NCBI RefSeq assembly: GCF_026340675.1
Contig: NZ_JAPEOX010000002.1
Coordinates: 1,550,001 to 1,614,000 of the forward strand
Direction of reading: 5' to 3'
Length of the DNA stretch: 64,000 nucleotides
Source: Streptomyces sp. NBC_01264
GTDB lineage: Bacteria; Actinomycetota; Actinomycetes; Streptomycetales; Streptomycetaceae
The notes under the pieces were generated by a model that saw nothing but the letters and a program-made list of their open reading frames with translations, made no database searches and was not told where the DNA came from. Positions 8,770 to 16,583 of the stretch are shown piece by piece (within the stretch, counting starts at the first letter, position 1; each line of letters begins with the position of its first letter). Position numbers and translations under genes: made by a program.

Positions 8770-8811
8770 CCAGGCCCGGGGGCACTGCCCATCGCCGGAC
8801 GGTGCACGAAC

Positions 8812-10317
8812 TCAGGGTGGTGTGTCGCCGGCGGCGCGGTGTGCCCGGGTGACCTGCTCGACGTCGCCGAGCCGGTCCAGGCCCTTCACCGCTCGGGCCA
8901 TGCGGGGATTGCCCTCCAGCCGTGCGCGATGCCGATCGAGGAAGGACCAGTAGCCGACGGTGTAGGGACAGGCCCGTTCGCCGCTGCGGTCCGTGGGGCG
9001 GTACCGGCAGCCCTCGCACAGGTCGCTCATCCGGTGGATGTAGGCGCCGCCCGAGGTGTAGGGCTTGGTGGTCATCAGCCCGCCGTCCGCGTACTGGGAC
9101 ATGCCCACCACATTGGGCAGCATCACCCAGTCGTAGCCGTCCACGAAGCTCCGGTGGAACCAGTCCGTCACCTGCGCCGGATCCCAGCCCCGCTGCAGGG
9201 CGTGGCTGCCGAGGACCATCAAGCGGGGGATGTGGTGCGTCCACCCCGTGTCCCGTACCTGCGCCAGCACCGTGGAAAGGCAGCGGGCCCCCACGGCGTC
9301 CGCGTCCAGTTCGGCGAACCATGTCGGGACGGGTGTGGTGTGGCGCAGCTCGTTGCGGTTGCGGTAGTCCTCGCCGAGGTGCCAGTAGAGGTTCCACACG
9401 TACTCGCGCCAGCCGCAGACCTGCCGGATGAAGCCTTCGGCGCTGTTGAGCGGTACGAGCCCGGCCCGGTAGGCCTGCTCGGCCCGGCTCACGCACTCCC
9501 ACGGGTCGAGGAGGCCGAGGTTGAGGGAGGAGGACAGCAGGCTGTGGCTCATCACGGGGTCGGCGGCCAGCATGGCGTCCTCGTGCGCGCCGAAGTCGGC
9601 GAGCCGGTGGCTGATGAAGTGGTCGAGCGCGGCCAGTGCCTCGCGGCGGCTCGCGGGAAAGAGACGGGGGCCGTCGCGCCCCACGAAGGTGATGCCCTTC
9701 TCCCGTTCCCAGCGGTCCAGGTCGTGCCGGACCCCTTCGTCGATCTCGTCCTCACGGGGCCGGTACGCAGGCGGCGCACCGAGCGTGGTGCGGCCGCGGG
9801 GCGGTGGCTCGCGGTTGTCGTGGTCCAGGTTCCACCGTCCGCCCGCCGGCCCGTCTCCTTCCATCAGGATGTCGTGGGTGCGCCGGGTGTGCTGGTACAG
9901 GTTCTCCTGCAGAAGCCGCCGGCCCTGCTGGCGCGCGGCCCAGTCGGCGAACTCCCGGTGTCCGACCAGGAAGCCGCGGGCCGGGTGCACGGTGACCTGC
10001 GGCAGCGACGTCACCAGCGCGAGGGCGGCACGGGACGTGGGGTGGTGGACGGAGACGGGTGCGTCACCGACGGTCCGCAACAGCCCTTCCCGGTAGGTCT
10101 CCGCCGTGACGTACTGGGCTCGCTCACCCAGATCTGCCGCCCGGTGGCGCATGGCGCTGAGCACCAGATGGGCCTTGGCCCGGTGGAACCGGCGCCGCCG
10201 CAGAACGGCGAGAGACTCGATCAGCAGCCACTGGACGTTCCTCGGCGTCCCGCCCCCGGCGGTCGCGGTGAAGTGCGGGCCGAGCTGATCCCCGAACAGC
10301 CAATGCACTGAACTCAT
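8812..10317 (-). CDS. Iron-sulfur photolyase/cryptochrome (FeS-BCP, PhrB-like)
   Basis: 501 residues from the ATG that overlaps the stop of the upstream SRPBCC gene by four bases. The N-terminal Rossmann-like domain starts HWLFGDQLGPH, typical of deoxyribodipyrimidine-photolyase-related proteins. The helical C-terminal half holds MSHSLLSSSLNLGLL and GWREYVWNLYW. Four cysteines, Cys346, Cys434, Cys437 and Cys450, keep the spacing 88-3-13 known for the [4Fe-4S] ligands of Agrobacterium PhrB (350/438/441/454). It is therefore predicted to bind FAD and a 4Fe-4S cluster and to repair (6-4) photoproducts with blue light, or to act as a photoreceptor. It is co-transcribed with the SRPBCC gene. Confidence 0.93.
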   Translation of the reverse strand: MSSVHWLFGDQLGPHFTATAGGGTPRNVQWLLIESLAVLRRRRFHRAKAHLVLSAMRHRAADLGERAQYVTAETYREGLLRTVGDAPVSVHHPTSRAALALVTSLPQVTVHPARGFLVGHREFADWAARQQGRRLLQENLYQHTRRTHDILMEGDGPAGGRWNLDHDNREPPPRGRTTLGAPPAYRPREDEIDEGVRHDLDRWEREKGITFVGRDGPRLFPASRREALAALDHFISHRLADFGAHEDAMLAADPVMSHSLLSSSLNLGLLDPWECVSRAEQAYRAGLVPLNSAEGFIRQVCGWREYVWNLYWHLGEDYRNRNELRHTTPVPTWFAELDADAVGARCLSTVLAQVRDTGWTHHIPRLMVLGSHALQRGWDPAQVTDWFHRSFVDGYDWVMLPNVVGMSQYADGGLMTTKPYTSGGAYIHRMSDLCEGCRYRPTDRSGERACPYTVGYWSFLDRHRARLEGNPRMARAVKGLDRLGDVEQVTRAHRAAGDTPP

Positions 10318-10754
10318 GCGAGGTGGCGTCGGGCCGCGGACGGCAGTCGCTCCGCGACCTTGTCGGCGAGCACCTCGAACTCTGACCGCAGGAAGGGTTC
10401 GGCGAGTCTCGCGAGGCCCTTGAACCGCAGGGAAGCGGTGTAGGTCAGCCGGGTGACGGCCGCCGACCGCGACTCGAACCGCATGACGTCCCTGGCCTCT
10501 ACGGTCTTGTTCGCACCGGTGAAGACGAGCTGGTGCGACTCCCCGGACTCCAGGCGGTACACCAGATGCGTGGTGCGCCCGCGAAAGCGGGAGGTGTTGT
10601 GCCAGGTGGCACCCGGCCGGAGCGGTCCTTCGTCGATCCGCACACACCGGACCGTGCCCGGGTCCCAGTCCTGGGCATGACCGAAGTCCGCCAGGTAGGC
10701 GACGAGCTCGTCGAGCGGAATGCCGACGAGGACGTTGCGTTCCACTGTGATCAC
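10314..10754 (-). CDS. SRPBCC (polyketide cyclase/lipid transport-like) protein
   Basis: 146 residues, ATG 10754. The START-like helix-grip pattern is visible: an N-terminal strand ITVERNVLV, PLDELVAYLADFGHAQDWDPGT, strands around TWHNTSRF and TYTASLRFKGLARL, and the long C-terminal helix from LAEPFLRSEFEVLADKVAER. Such proteins bind hydrophobic ligands or carry out small-molecule chemistry. The gene is translationally coupled to the photolyase gene downstream, suggesting a shared light-stress programme. No substrate can be inferred. Confidence 0.8.
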   Translation of the reverse strand: MITVERNVLVGIPLDELVAYLADFGHAQDWDPGTVRCVRIDEGPLRPGATWHNTSRFRGRTTHLVYRLESGESHQLVFTGANKTVEARDVMRFESRSAAVTRLTYTASLRFKGLARLAEPFLRSEFEVLADKVAERLPSAARRHLA

Positions 10755-10804
10755 TGTTCCTCGCTCCTTCTACCGCCGTCAGGACTGTCGACACGCAGAG
10801 CGCT

Positions 10805-11520
10805 TCACCAGCTCTTCGCTCTCCGGTCCCGCGTCGGATGCGGCCGGCGAGACCCGGCTGGGTCCGGCTGCGGTCCGCGGGCCAACGTGCTGGGCCACCA
10901 GCTGCGCGGGCCGATGTCGAGCACCAGTGCCGGAACCAGGAGGGACCGTACGACGAGGGTGTCCAGGAGGACACCGAAGGCGACGATGAAGGCGATCTGT
11001 ACGAGGAAGGCGAGGGGGATGACCATGAGCGCGGCGAAGGTGGCCGCGAGGACCACACCGGCCGAGGTGATGACACCGCCAGTCGAGGTCAGCCCGCGCA
11101 GCACGCCTTGGTGGACGCCGTGGACGAGGGACTCCTCCCTGACGCGGGACATCAGAAAGATGTTGTAGTCGACGCCGAGCGCCACCAGGAAGACGAATCC
11201 GTAGAGGGGACGGAGGCGTCGGTGCCGCTGAAGCCCAGCAGATGCCGGAAGACGAGTGCGGACACTCCCAGGGTGGCGAGGAAGTTCAGCGCGACGGTGG
11301 CCACGAGCAGCACCGGGATGAGCAGGGACCGCAGGAGCAGGACGAGGATGAGCAGGATGATGCCGAGGACGACGGGGACGATGACCATGCGGTCTCGGGC
11401 CGCGGTCCGCTCGGTGTCGTACTGCTGCGCCGTGTAGCCGCCGATCTCGCCCTCGTGCGCCGCTGAGCGCCCACCGGCCGCCCCCTCCGATCCGACGAAC
11501 GGGTGATCTCGGATCCGCAC
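10805..11520 (-). pseudogene. Remnant of an MMPL/RND-family exporter (C-terminal third, frameshifted)
   Basis: Only the last membrane block of an MMPL transporter survives. From about 11460 the text reads IGGYTAQQYDTER, then a hydrophobic helix pair and VSALVFRHLLGFSGTD in one frame. After about 11207 it continues as YGFVFLVALGVDYNIFLM, SRVREE, GGVITSAGVVLAATFAAL and WWPS in another frame. Adding one G to the run at 11206-11209 would restore a continuous frame. A complete exporter of this family is about 700 residues; the N-terminal two-thirds are absent and the intact HTH gene begins at 11556 instead. The gene is dead whether or not the frameshift is real. It would have exported lipids or drugs. 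Confidence 0.85.
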
Positions 11521-11555
11521 CCGTAACGGAGCTGCGGACGGATTGTCCTACCGGT

Positions 11556-12092
11556 ATGACGTCTTCGCACACGCTGTCCCGGCAGTCGACCCGAGCCACT
11601 GCCCGCCCTTCCCTCCCCGCTCCGAGTGAACGCCGCGGGCTCCGCGAAATGTGGGATCTGACGCCCCAGCAGGTAGCGGTGGCCTTCGGCGTACGGGCGG
11701 CCACGGTCCGCTCGTGGGAGGCCGGGCGCAGCGAGCCCAGGGGCCCGCGCCGCGAGGCGTACCGCCGCTTCCTCCAGGGCCTTGCCCAACGCGCCGACAT
11801 CCGGCCCCGCACCCCGGTTCTGCCGGCCAGTCGCAGCCCGGAGCCCTCTGGTGCTCCTTCGCCCGCTCCCCGGGACGCGGCGGCATCCGCCGCACCTGAA
11901 GCCCGGCCCGTGCTGTCGGGCGCGGCGGCACGGCCGGCACCGGCGGGTGCGGTGGAGATCCGTGCGCGAGGGGTGGCCACTGCGCCGCACGCCGGCTGGG
12001 CGCCCCGAGTGGGTGCGGTGGCCGTGGCGCTCGGGGGGTGGGTGCTGATGCTGGTGCTCCTGGACACCTGGCTACCGGGCTGGGCCGGCTGA
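11556..12092 (+). CDS. Helix-turn-helix protein with C-terminal membrane anchor
   Basis: 178 residues, ATG 11556. Residues about 27-75 form an XRE-like helix-turn-helix: LREMWDLTPQQVAVAFGV then RAATVRSWEAGRSEPRGPRREAYRRFLQGL. A long Ala/Pro-rich linker follows (about 80-145), then one hydrophobic helix near the C-terminus (VGAVAVALGGWVLMLVLLD). This suggests a DNA-binding protein tethered to the membrane. It lies at the edge of the Asp23/ECF envelope-stress locus, convergent with its minus-strand arm (14 bases apart), and may sense membrane state. No ligand domain is present. Function is inferred only from fold and context. Confidence 0.72.
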   Translation: MTSSHTLSRQSTRATARPSLPAPSERRGLREMWDLTPQQVAVAFGVRAATVRSWEAGRSEPRGPRREAYRRFLQGLAQRADIRPRTPVLPASRSPEPSGAPSPAPRDAAASAAPEARPVLSGAAARPAPAGAVEIRARGVATAPHAGWAPRVGAVAVALGGWVLMLVLLDTWLPGWAG

Positions 12093-12106
12093 CGGGCCGG
12101 CCGTGT

Positions 12107-12451
12107 TCAGACGATCCCGGTCACGGTGACGTGGACCGGGATCGTCCGCGAGGAGGGGTACACGCTCCGGACCGTGGCACGGATCGCCCGGGTCACGTCC
12201 AGCGCCCGGTGCCCGCGCAACAGGACGACGTGGACCTCGACGGCCGGTCCGCCTTCCTTGCCGGAAGGGGTGATGCGGATGCCCGCGGCGCGGCGGGGCG
12301 CGGCGAGCGGAGGGCGGCGCCCCGCTCCGGAGACCGCCGCAGCCCGCAGGAGGTCGCCCAGGGCGGGCTTGAGGAAGGCGACACCCCGCACGCCCAGGAC
12401 TGCCTCGCCGATCTCCGTGTGGGTTCGGTCGCCGTGCCGGGCCGCGGTCAT
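12107..12451 (-). CDS. Small Asp23/Gls24-like protein
   Basis: 114 residues, ATG 12451 overlapping the stop of the upstream gene (ATGA), with AAGGAG before it. The N-terminus IGEAVLGVRGVAFLKPALGDLL and the C-terminal strand VEVHVVLLRGHRALDVTRAIRATVRS resemble the two-strand/helix pattern of Asp23/Gls24 alkaline-shock proteins, in a short divergent form. It is the last gene of the minus-strand arm sigma - Asp23 - small Asp23. The likely role is envelope-stress homeostasis with the Asp23/AmaP proteins encoded on the opposite arm; no direct functional motif is visible. Confidence 0.68.
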   Translation of the reverse strand: MTAARHGDRTHTEIGEAVLGVRGVAFLKPALGDLLRAAAVSGAGRRPPLAAPRRAAGIRITPSGKEGGPAVEVHVVLLRGHRALDVTRAIRATVRSVYPSSRTIPVHVTVTGIV

Positions 12452-13104
12452 CGGGGCTCCTTGTCGCCGCTGTTGTCGCCGCTTTCGTGGTGGAGGTCGG
12501 TGACGGTGACGTCGACGGACGCCACGGGCATTCCGAGCTCGTGTGCGGAGGCGGCCGCGATCTCCAGCCGGACTTCTTCCGCCGCCGCTCGCAGGTCGCG
12601 GGTCATGCCGACCGTGACCTCGATGCGGATCCGCGCCGGCGTCCGGGTCCCGGGGCGGGTGGAGGGTTCCGGGCTGATGCGGCAGCTGCCCGCGCGGACT
12701 CCGGGGACCCGCTCGGCTGCCGTCCGGAAGGCACGGGCGGCGACGGCTTCGTGGATCCAGGCGTCCTCGTCGGCCTCACCCAGGGCGAGCGTGTGGCCGG
12801 GGCGCAGTTCCAGGCGTACGACGTCCATGATGCTCGCGGTGAGCCGGGCCGCGCCGGCTTCCCAGTCCGCACCGGTGTCCTGCCGGTCGCGCGCGACCGC
12901 TTCGCGGAGGCGTGCGAAGTCCTCCAGCGCGGCGCCGCAGTGACCGCAGTCCGCGGTGTGCGGGTCGGCGGGCCGCGGGGCCGTCCCCTGCCGGATCTGG
13001 TCCTGCTGGTCCCACAGGGCCGCGAGGTCCCGGCCGCAGGGCAGGAACCCGTCGCCGGCCGCCCCCGGTCCCTGCTGTGGCACGTGGGGTTCGTTCACCG
13101 CCAT
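12448..13104 (-). CDS. Asp23/Gls24 family protein with N-terminal zinc-finger-like segment
   Basis: 218 residues; ATG 13104 is chosen because open text further upstream belongs to the sigma gene in another frame. The N-terminal part holds CGRDLAALWD and TADCGHCGAALEDF, resembling the HxxxCxxC motif of anti-sigma zinc-binding domains (histidine is in DPHTADCGHC). The C-terminal half has the Asp23 pattern: RIRIEVTVGMTRDLRAAAEE and SVDVTVTDLHHE. It overlaps the sigma gene by ten bases, so the two are co-translated. A plausible reading is an anti-sigma-like regulator fused to an Asp23 domain; the anti-sigma role is inference. Confidence 0.7.
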   Translation of the reverse strand: MAVNEPHVPQQGPGAAGDGFLPCGRDLAALWDQQDQIRQGTAPRPADPHTADCGHCGAALEDFARLREAVARDRQDTGADWEAGAARLTASIMDVVRLELRPGHTLALGEADEDAWIHEAVAARAFRTAAERVPGVRAGSCRISPEPSTRPGTRTPARIRIEVTVGMTRDLRAAAEEVRLEIAAASAHELGMPVASVDVTVTDLHHESGDNSGDKEPR

Positions 13105-13682
13105 GCGACCATCGCCTCCGTCAGACAGCGCCGTGCTCGGAACACCCTGGCCCGTACGGCTTCCTGACTGATGCCGACCACCTCCGCGATCGTCTCGTAC
13201 GGCATTGTCTCGATCTCCCGCAGGACCCAGCAGGCGCGCTGTTCCGGGGACAGGACGGCCATCGCGTCGCCCAGTGCGCGCACGGCGGCCTGGGACTCCG
13301 CGGCGCGCTCGGGCGAGCTCTGGTGTTCGGGTGCGGCCTGCTCGGGGAGTTCGTCGATGTCGGTGGCGGGCCTCCTGGCGCGCAGTGCGTTCAGGCAGCG
13401 GTTGGTGACGATCCTGTGCAGCCAGGTCCCGAACCCGGCCTCTCCGCGGAACTCCGGGAGTTTGCGCCACGCGCTCACGAAGGCCTCCTGGACGGCGTCC
13501 TCGGCTTCGGCCCTGTTGCCCAGGATCTGGGTCGCCAGCCGGAGCATGCCGGGGCCGTGTCCGCGGACCAGGGTCTCGAAGGCCTCCTCGTCCCCTTCTC
13601 CCGCCCGGACGGCAAGGATTCGGTCATCGGGTCCTCCCGCCGCCGTCGGACTCTGTGGTCCTTGGTCCCGCTCAGCCGCCAC
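13095..13682 (-). CDS. ECF-type RNA polymerase sigma factor of the Asp23 locus
   Basis: 195 residues. The GTG at 13682 has AGGAG seven bases upstream; other in-frame starts lie further up in the divergent intergenic DNA. Region 2 reads FETLVRGHGPGMLRLATQIL, then AEDAVQEAFVSAWRKLPEFR and FGTWLHRIVTNRCLNALRAR. Region 4 reads LSPEQRACWVLREIE and YETIAEVVGISQEAVRARVFRAR. It would direct RNA polymerase to a small envelope-stress regulon. It is the first gene of the minus-strand arm and is followed, overlapping, by the Asp23/zinc-finger-like gene that may control it. The 181-base divergent region to the plus-strand Asp23 gene is the natural place for its target promoter. Confidence 0.9.
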   Translation of the reverse strand: MAAERDQGPQSPTAAGGPDDRILAVRAGEGDEEAFETLVRGHGPGMLRLATQILGNRAEAEDAVQEAFVSAWRKLPEFRGEAGFGTWLHRIVTNRCLNALRARRPATDIDELPEQAAPEHQSSPERAAESQAAVRALGDAMAVLSPEQRACWVLREIETMPYETIAEVVGISQEAVRARVFRARRCLTEAMVAWR

Positions 13683-13863
13683 GCACCGGCTCCTCTCGCG
13701 TTCACCTCGTTGGACACCGCGGGCCCCCCTTCCGTGACGGGAAGACCGCGGAGCAATCCGTCTGGCCGCATGATTCGGAACCGGTGCGTCACAGGACTGC
13801 CGCGGCCCGTGTCGAACGTAGGCACCGCACTTTCCACGCCGCCGTCTTCGGAGGAGCACGACG

Positions 13864-14355
13864 ATGAGCACCCAGGAACTGACCCCGGCCACCGCCCCGG
13901 CCGCCCGTAGGAGCACGCCCACCACGATGCTCAGCGCGGGGCAGAGCGGGGTGTCGGAGCCGGCTTCCACGCGCGGCAAGACGTCCATCGCCGATGTCGT
14001 CGTGGTCAAGATCGCGGGCATCGCCGCCCGTGAGATCCCCGGCGTCCACGACATGGGCGGTGGCCTGTCCCGCACCCTGGGCGCCGTACGCGACCGCGTG
14101 CCCGTCGGCCGCCCCAACATCGGGCGCGGGATCAAGGTCGAGGTCGGCGAACGCCAGACGGCCATCGACGTCGAACTCGTCGTCGAGTACGGAGTCCCGA
14201 TCGCCGACATCGCCCGCGACGTGCGCGAGAACGTGATCGCGGCGGTGGAGCGCATCACCGGCCTGGAGGTCGTCGAGGTCAACGTCGCCGTCAACGACGT
14301 CCACCTTCCCCAGGACGACGAGCCCGCGAGCCAGGCCGACGCACGCGTGGAGTGA
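13864..14355 (+). CDS. Asp23/Gls24 family envelope stress response protein
   Basis: 163 residues, ATG 13864 after GGAGGAGC. After a disordered N-terminus (about 38 residues, Ala/Thr/Pro-rich) comes the classic domain: SIADVVVVKIAGIAAREIPGV, HDMGGGLSRTLGAVRDRV, GIKVEVGERQTAIDVELVVEY, PIADIARDVRENVIAAVERI, TGLEVVEVNVAVNDVHLP. These proteins are anchored to the membrane by AmaP-type partners and protect cell-envelope integrity. It opens the plus-strand arm (Asp23, small membrane protein, Asp23-DUF6286, AmaP). Confidence 0.92.
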   Translation: MSTQELTPATAPAARRSTPTTMLSAGQSGVSEPASTRGKTSIADVVVVKIAGIAAREIPGVHDMGGGLSRTLGAVRDRVPVGRPNIGRGIKVEVGERQTAIDVELVVEYGVPIADIARDVRENVIAAVERITGLEVVEVNVAVNDVHLPQDDEPASQADARVE

Positions 14356-14400
14356 GCTTGTCCGGCCTCCTGGATTCGGTATCTCGTGAAGGGTCAGACG

Positions 14401-14586
14401 ATGAGCAGAGACGTGCTGGGACTCGTGGTGGGCATGGCGCTGGGGTTCGCCGGCTGGTTCGGTGGTTTCGGTGCCTTCCTCCTGGTCGCCGCCCTCGGGA
14501 CGGCCGGGTTCGTGGCGGGCCGGTTCCTGGAGCACGGCGGCGACCTGCGCGAGCTGCTGGCCTCCCGGGACCGGGGCGGGCTGTGA
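14401..14586 (+). CDS. Small integral membrane protein of the Asp23 operon
   Basis: 61 residues from ATG 14401, which has GAAGGG seven bases upstream (a GTG at 14386 would add five residues). Two closely spaced hydrophobic helices, LGLVVGMALGFAGWF and GAFLLVAALGTAGFVAGRFL, and a short charged tail. This is the position and size of the DUF2273-type small membrane protein usually found between Asp23 and AmaP genes. Its stop overlaps the GTG of the next gene. Likely part of the membrane platform for the Asp23 proteins. Confidence 0.78.
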   Translation: MSRDVLGLVVGMALGFAGWFGGFGAFLLVAALGTAGFVAGRFLEHGGDLRELLASRDRGGL

Positions 14587-15515
14587 GGGAGCGGGGCACG
14601 ACCACGATCGCCGACCGGGTGGTGCGCAAGATCGCGGAGCAGGCCGCACGGGAAACGGTCACCGTCTTCGGCGGCCGGGTGGCGAGAGGGACCGCGTCGG
14701 TGCGCGGACGGTCGGCGCAGGCCCGCGTGGACCTCGTGCTCGGTTACGGCGGACCGGCGGGCGATGCGGCCCGGACCGTTCAGGACCACGTCGCCGAGCG
14801 CACCACCCGCCTGACGGGGCTGCAGGTACCGCCCCCGCGCATCCGTGTCCGCAAGCTCACGACGGCCGGCCGTGGCACGATGCCCGCCGCCGAGGACACG
14901 CCCGCCGTACCCGGTCCTGGAGGTACGCGTCGACGCACATGGTCCGAGAGGCGCCTGCCGGTCGCCGCTCTGGCAGCCCTGGCCCTGGGCGGATCCGCCG
15001 GACTGCTGCGGGATCTGGCCGCCGCGCACCTCCAGGGGCGAAGGCCCGCGCAGTGGCGGGCCCGGGCGGCCGAATGGCTCACCCACCACGGTCCCGCGAC
15101 CACCCCGTCCTGGGCCGCGGTGGCACTGGCGCTGGCGGGCGTGTGGATGGTCGCCCTGGCTCTCACCCCGGGACACCGCGGCGACCTGGCGATGGCCGGC
15201 TCCGACGAGGAAGTACGGGCCGTCATCAGCCGGCGCTCGGTCCTGCGCCTCCTACGGGCCGCGCTCGCCCAGGCCCCCGCGATCACCGGGATCCGCCTGC
15301 GCCTGAGCCGCCGACGGCTGACCGTAAGGGCCCGCTTCACCCACGGGGACGAGGCTTCGGCCCGGGATGCCGTGGCCGAAGCCGTTGCCGCCGTCGTGCG
15401 GGAGACCGGTCTGGCCGCACCCCCACGCACCAGCGTCCGCCTGCGCCGGGCCTCCTCACTACGGATGGCTCCCGCACCGAGCAAGGAAGGAGAGCCGGGT
15501 GGATCACACGCGTAA
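14583..15515 (+). CDS. Asp23/Gls24 domain protein with DUF6286 membrane region
   Basis: 310 residues from a GTG overlapping the previous stop. Residues about 1-90 are an Asp23-like domain (TTIADRVVRKIAEQAARE ... ARVDLVLGYG). Residues about 118-190 contain two membrane helices (VAALAALALGGSAGLLRDL and AVALALAGVWMVALAL), the DUF6286 part. The C-terminal soluble domain ends in VRLRRASS. It likely sits in the cytoplasmic membrane and couples Asp23 subunits to it. The gene overlaps the AmaP gene downstream by 17 bases. Confidence 0.85.
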   Translation: MRERGTTTIADRVVRKIAEQAARETVTVFGGRVARGTASVRGRSAQARVDLVLGYGGPAGDAARTVQDHVAERTTRLTGLQVPPPRIRVRKLTTAGRGTMPAAEDTPAVPGPGGTRRRTWSERRLPVAALAALALGGSAGLLRDLAAAHLQGRRPAQWRARAAEWLTHHGPATTPSWAAVALALAGVWMVALALTPGHRGDLAMAGSDEEVRAVISRRSVLRLLRAALAQAPAITGIRLRLSRRRLTVRARFTHGDEASARDAVAEAVAAVVRETGLAAPPRTSVRLRRASSLRMAPAPSKEGEPGGSHA

Positions 15516-16071
15516 CGTCGTCAACCGGATCGTCCTGCTGGCCGGCGGGTGCGTCCTGCTCGGCGCCGCGACGGCCGTTGTCACCGCAGGGGCCTACGCC
15601 GGCACGCTGCCGCGTGGGTGGAAAGGCCTCGCCGCCGGTGTGCACCGGGTCACCCCGTGGACGGGTGCCGGCTGGAGCGGGCGACCCACCTGGACGGCGG
15701 CCGCCGCTGTCGTGCTCCTGGTTGCCCTCACCGCCATGGGCATGCTCTTCCTGCAGTTGTGCCGCCGCATCCTCAGGCAGCTTCCGCTGAACTCCCCGAA
15801 CTGCACGCTGGATGGACGGGCCGTCACCAGCGCGATGACCGCCCGCCTCCGCGCCCTGCCCGGAGTCATCTCGGCTCGCACGAGCCTGTACGGCTCACCG
15901 GGCAAGGCGGGCCTTCGCACCCGGCTCGTCGTCGACGACACCGCCTCCCCCGGGCAGCTGCTGGCCGCCCTGAACGCGGCGGTGCTGCCCGAGGCCCGAA
16001 GCGTCCTCGCCCCGCGCAGGCTTGCGGCGCACGTACGCGTCACCGTCCGGGGAGCGCGCCGGTTCCCCTAG
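15499..16071 (+). CDS. amaP: Alkaline shock response membrane anchor protein (AmaP)
   Basis: 190 residues from GTG 15499, preceded by AAGGAAGGAGAG. Two helices are visible: IVLLAGGCVLLGAATAVVTAG near the N-terminus and AAAVVLLVALTAMGMLFLQL near residue 75. They are followed by a cytoplasmic domain containing LDGRAVTSAMTARLRALPGV and LRTRLVVDD. Size, topology and position after the Asp23 genes match AmaP, which recruits Asp23 to the membrane. It closes the plus-strand arm and is followed by a very strong hairpin. Confidence 0.85.
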   Translation: MDHTRNVVNRIVLLAGGCVLLGAATAVVTAGAYAGTLPRGWKGLAAGVHRVTPWTGAGWSGRPTWTAAAAVVLLVALTAMGMLFLQLCRRILRQLPLNSPNCTLDGRAVTSAMTARLRALPGVISARTSLYGSPGKAGLRTRLVVDDTASPGQLLAALNAAVLPEARSVLAPRRLAAHVRVTVRGARRFP

Positions 16072-16104
16072 GACGCAGGGGGCCGGATCACGTCCACGCA
16101 CGAC

Positions 16105-16151
16105 AACGGAGCCGGCCAAAGCGACGTTCTGTCACTTTGACCGGCTCCGTT
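16105..16151. terminator. Strong, probably bidirectional terminator between amaP and tRNA-Leu
   Basis: A 17-base arm at 16105-16121 (starts AACGGAGCCGG) pairs with 16135-16151 (ends CCGGCTCCGTT) with a single mismatch and a 13-base loop. A T-containing tail follows on the plus strand and A residues precede it, so it can stop the amaP transcript and the tRNA transcript coming from the other side. Confidence 0.8.
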
Positions 16152-16168
16152 TGGTCGTTCGACCTTGG

Positions 16169-16253
16169 TGTCCGAGGGGGGACTTGAACCCCCACGCCCG
16201 ATAAAGGGCACTAGCACCTCAAGCTAGCGCGTCTGCCATTCCGCCACCCGGAC
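16169..16253 (-). tRNA. tRNA-Leu (anticodon GAG)
   Basis: Read on the minus strand, the sequence folds into a long-variable-arm tRNA. The acceptor is GTCCGGG with CTCGGAC, the D arm contains GCGGAATGGCAGACGC, and the anticodon stem CTAGC/GCTAG encloses TTGAGGT with GAG at 34-36. The variable arm stem is GCCC/GGGC and the T arm is GGGGG-TTCAAGT-CCCCC. The discriminator A is at 16169, and the three further bases (16166-16168) read CCA, so the tail appears to be encoded. It decodes CUC and CUU leucine codons. Confidence 0.96.
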
Positions 16254-16583
16254 CAGGTGGTCGGCCCCGGTTTCCCGCGGCGACATGGACAACAATAGCA
16301 AAGGTTCGACGGGGTTCCGACCAGGTATTTCGTCCGGGCCGAGTCCGACGCGCCGCGCTGACCTGCACGCATGCCCGGGGCCCGGCGCGCGGGGCGGACG
16401 GGACGCGGTGGCGCTCCGCTCCGGCGGGCGCGCACCGTCCGGCAGCCGGCTCGGGACGATCCCCCCTCTCGGGTCGCACCGTGGGGCGCCGGGGGGGCTC
16501 CCGGATGCTGATACCCGGTGGACAGCGGCGTGCCCAGGCGGTCGGATGGGCGCCGCACATCCGAGTTCAGGGGGGAATCACCT
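16254..16583. other. Intergenic region between tRNA-Leu and the ltrA-like gene
   Basis: 330 bases with no credible gene. The side next to the tRNA must hold its promoter: on the minus strand TATTGT (16292-16297) could be a -10 box, with no convincing -35. The other end holds the AGGGGGGAA ribosome site of the ltrA-like gene. Nothing else was seen. Confidence 0.5.

Noticed and set aside
13683..13863. Possible ECF promoter GGAACC (13777-13782)
   Set aside because: No fitting -10 element 16-17 bases downstream was found, so it is not listed as a promoter.
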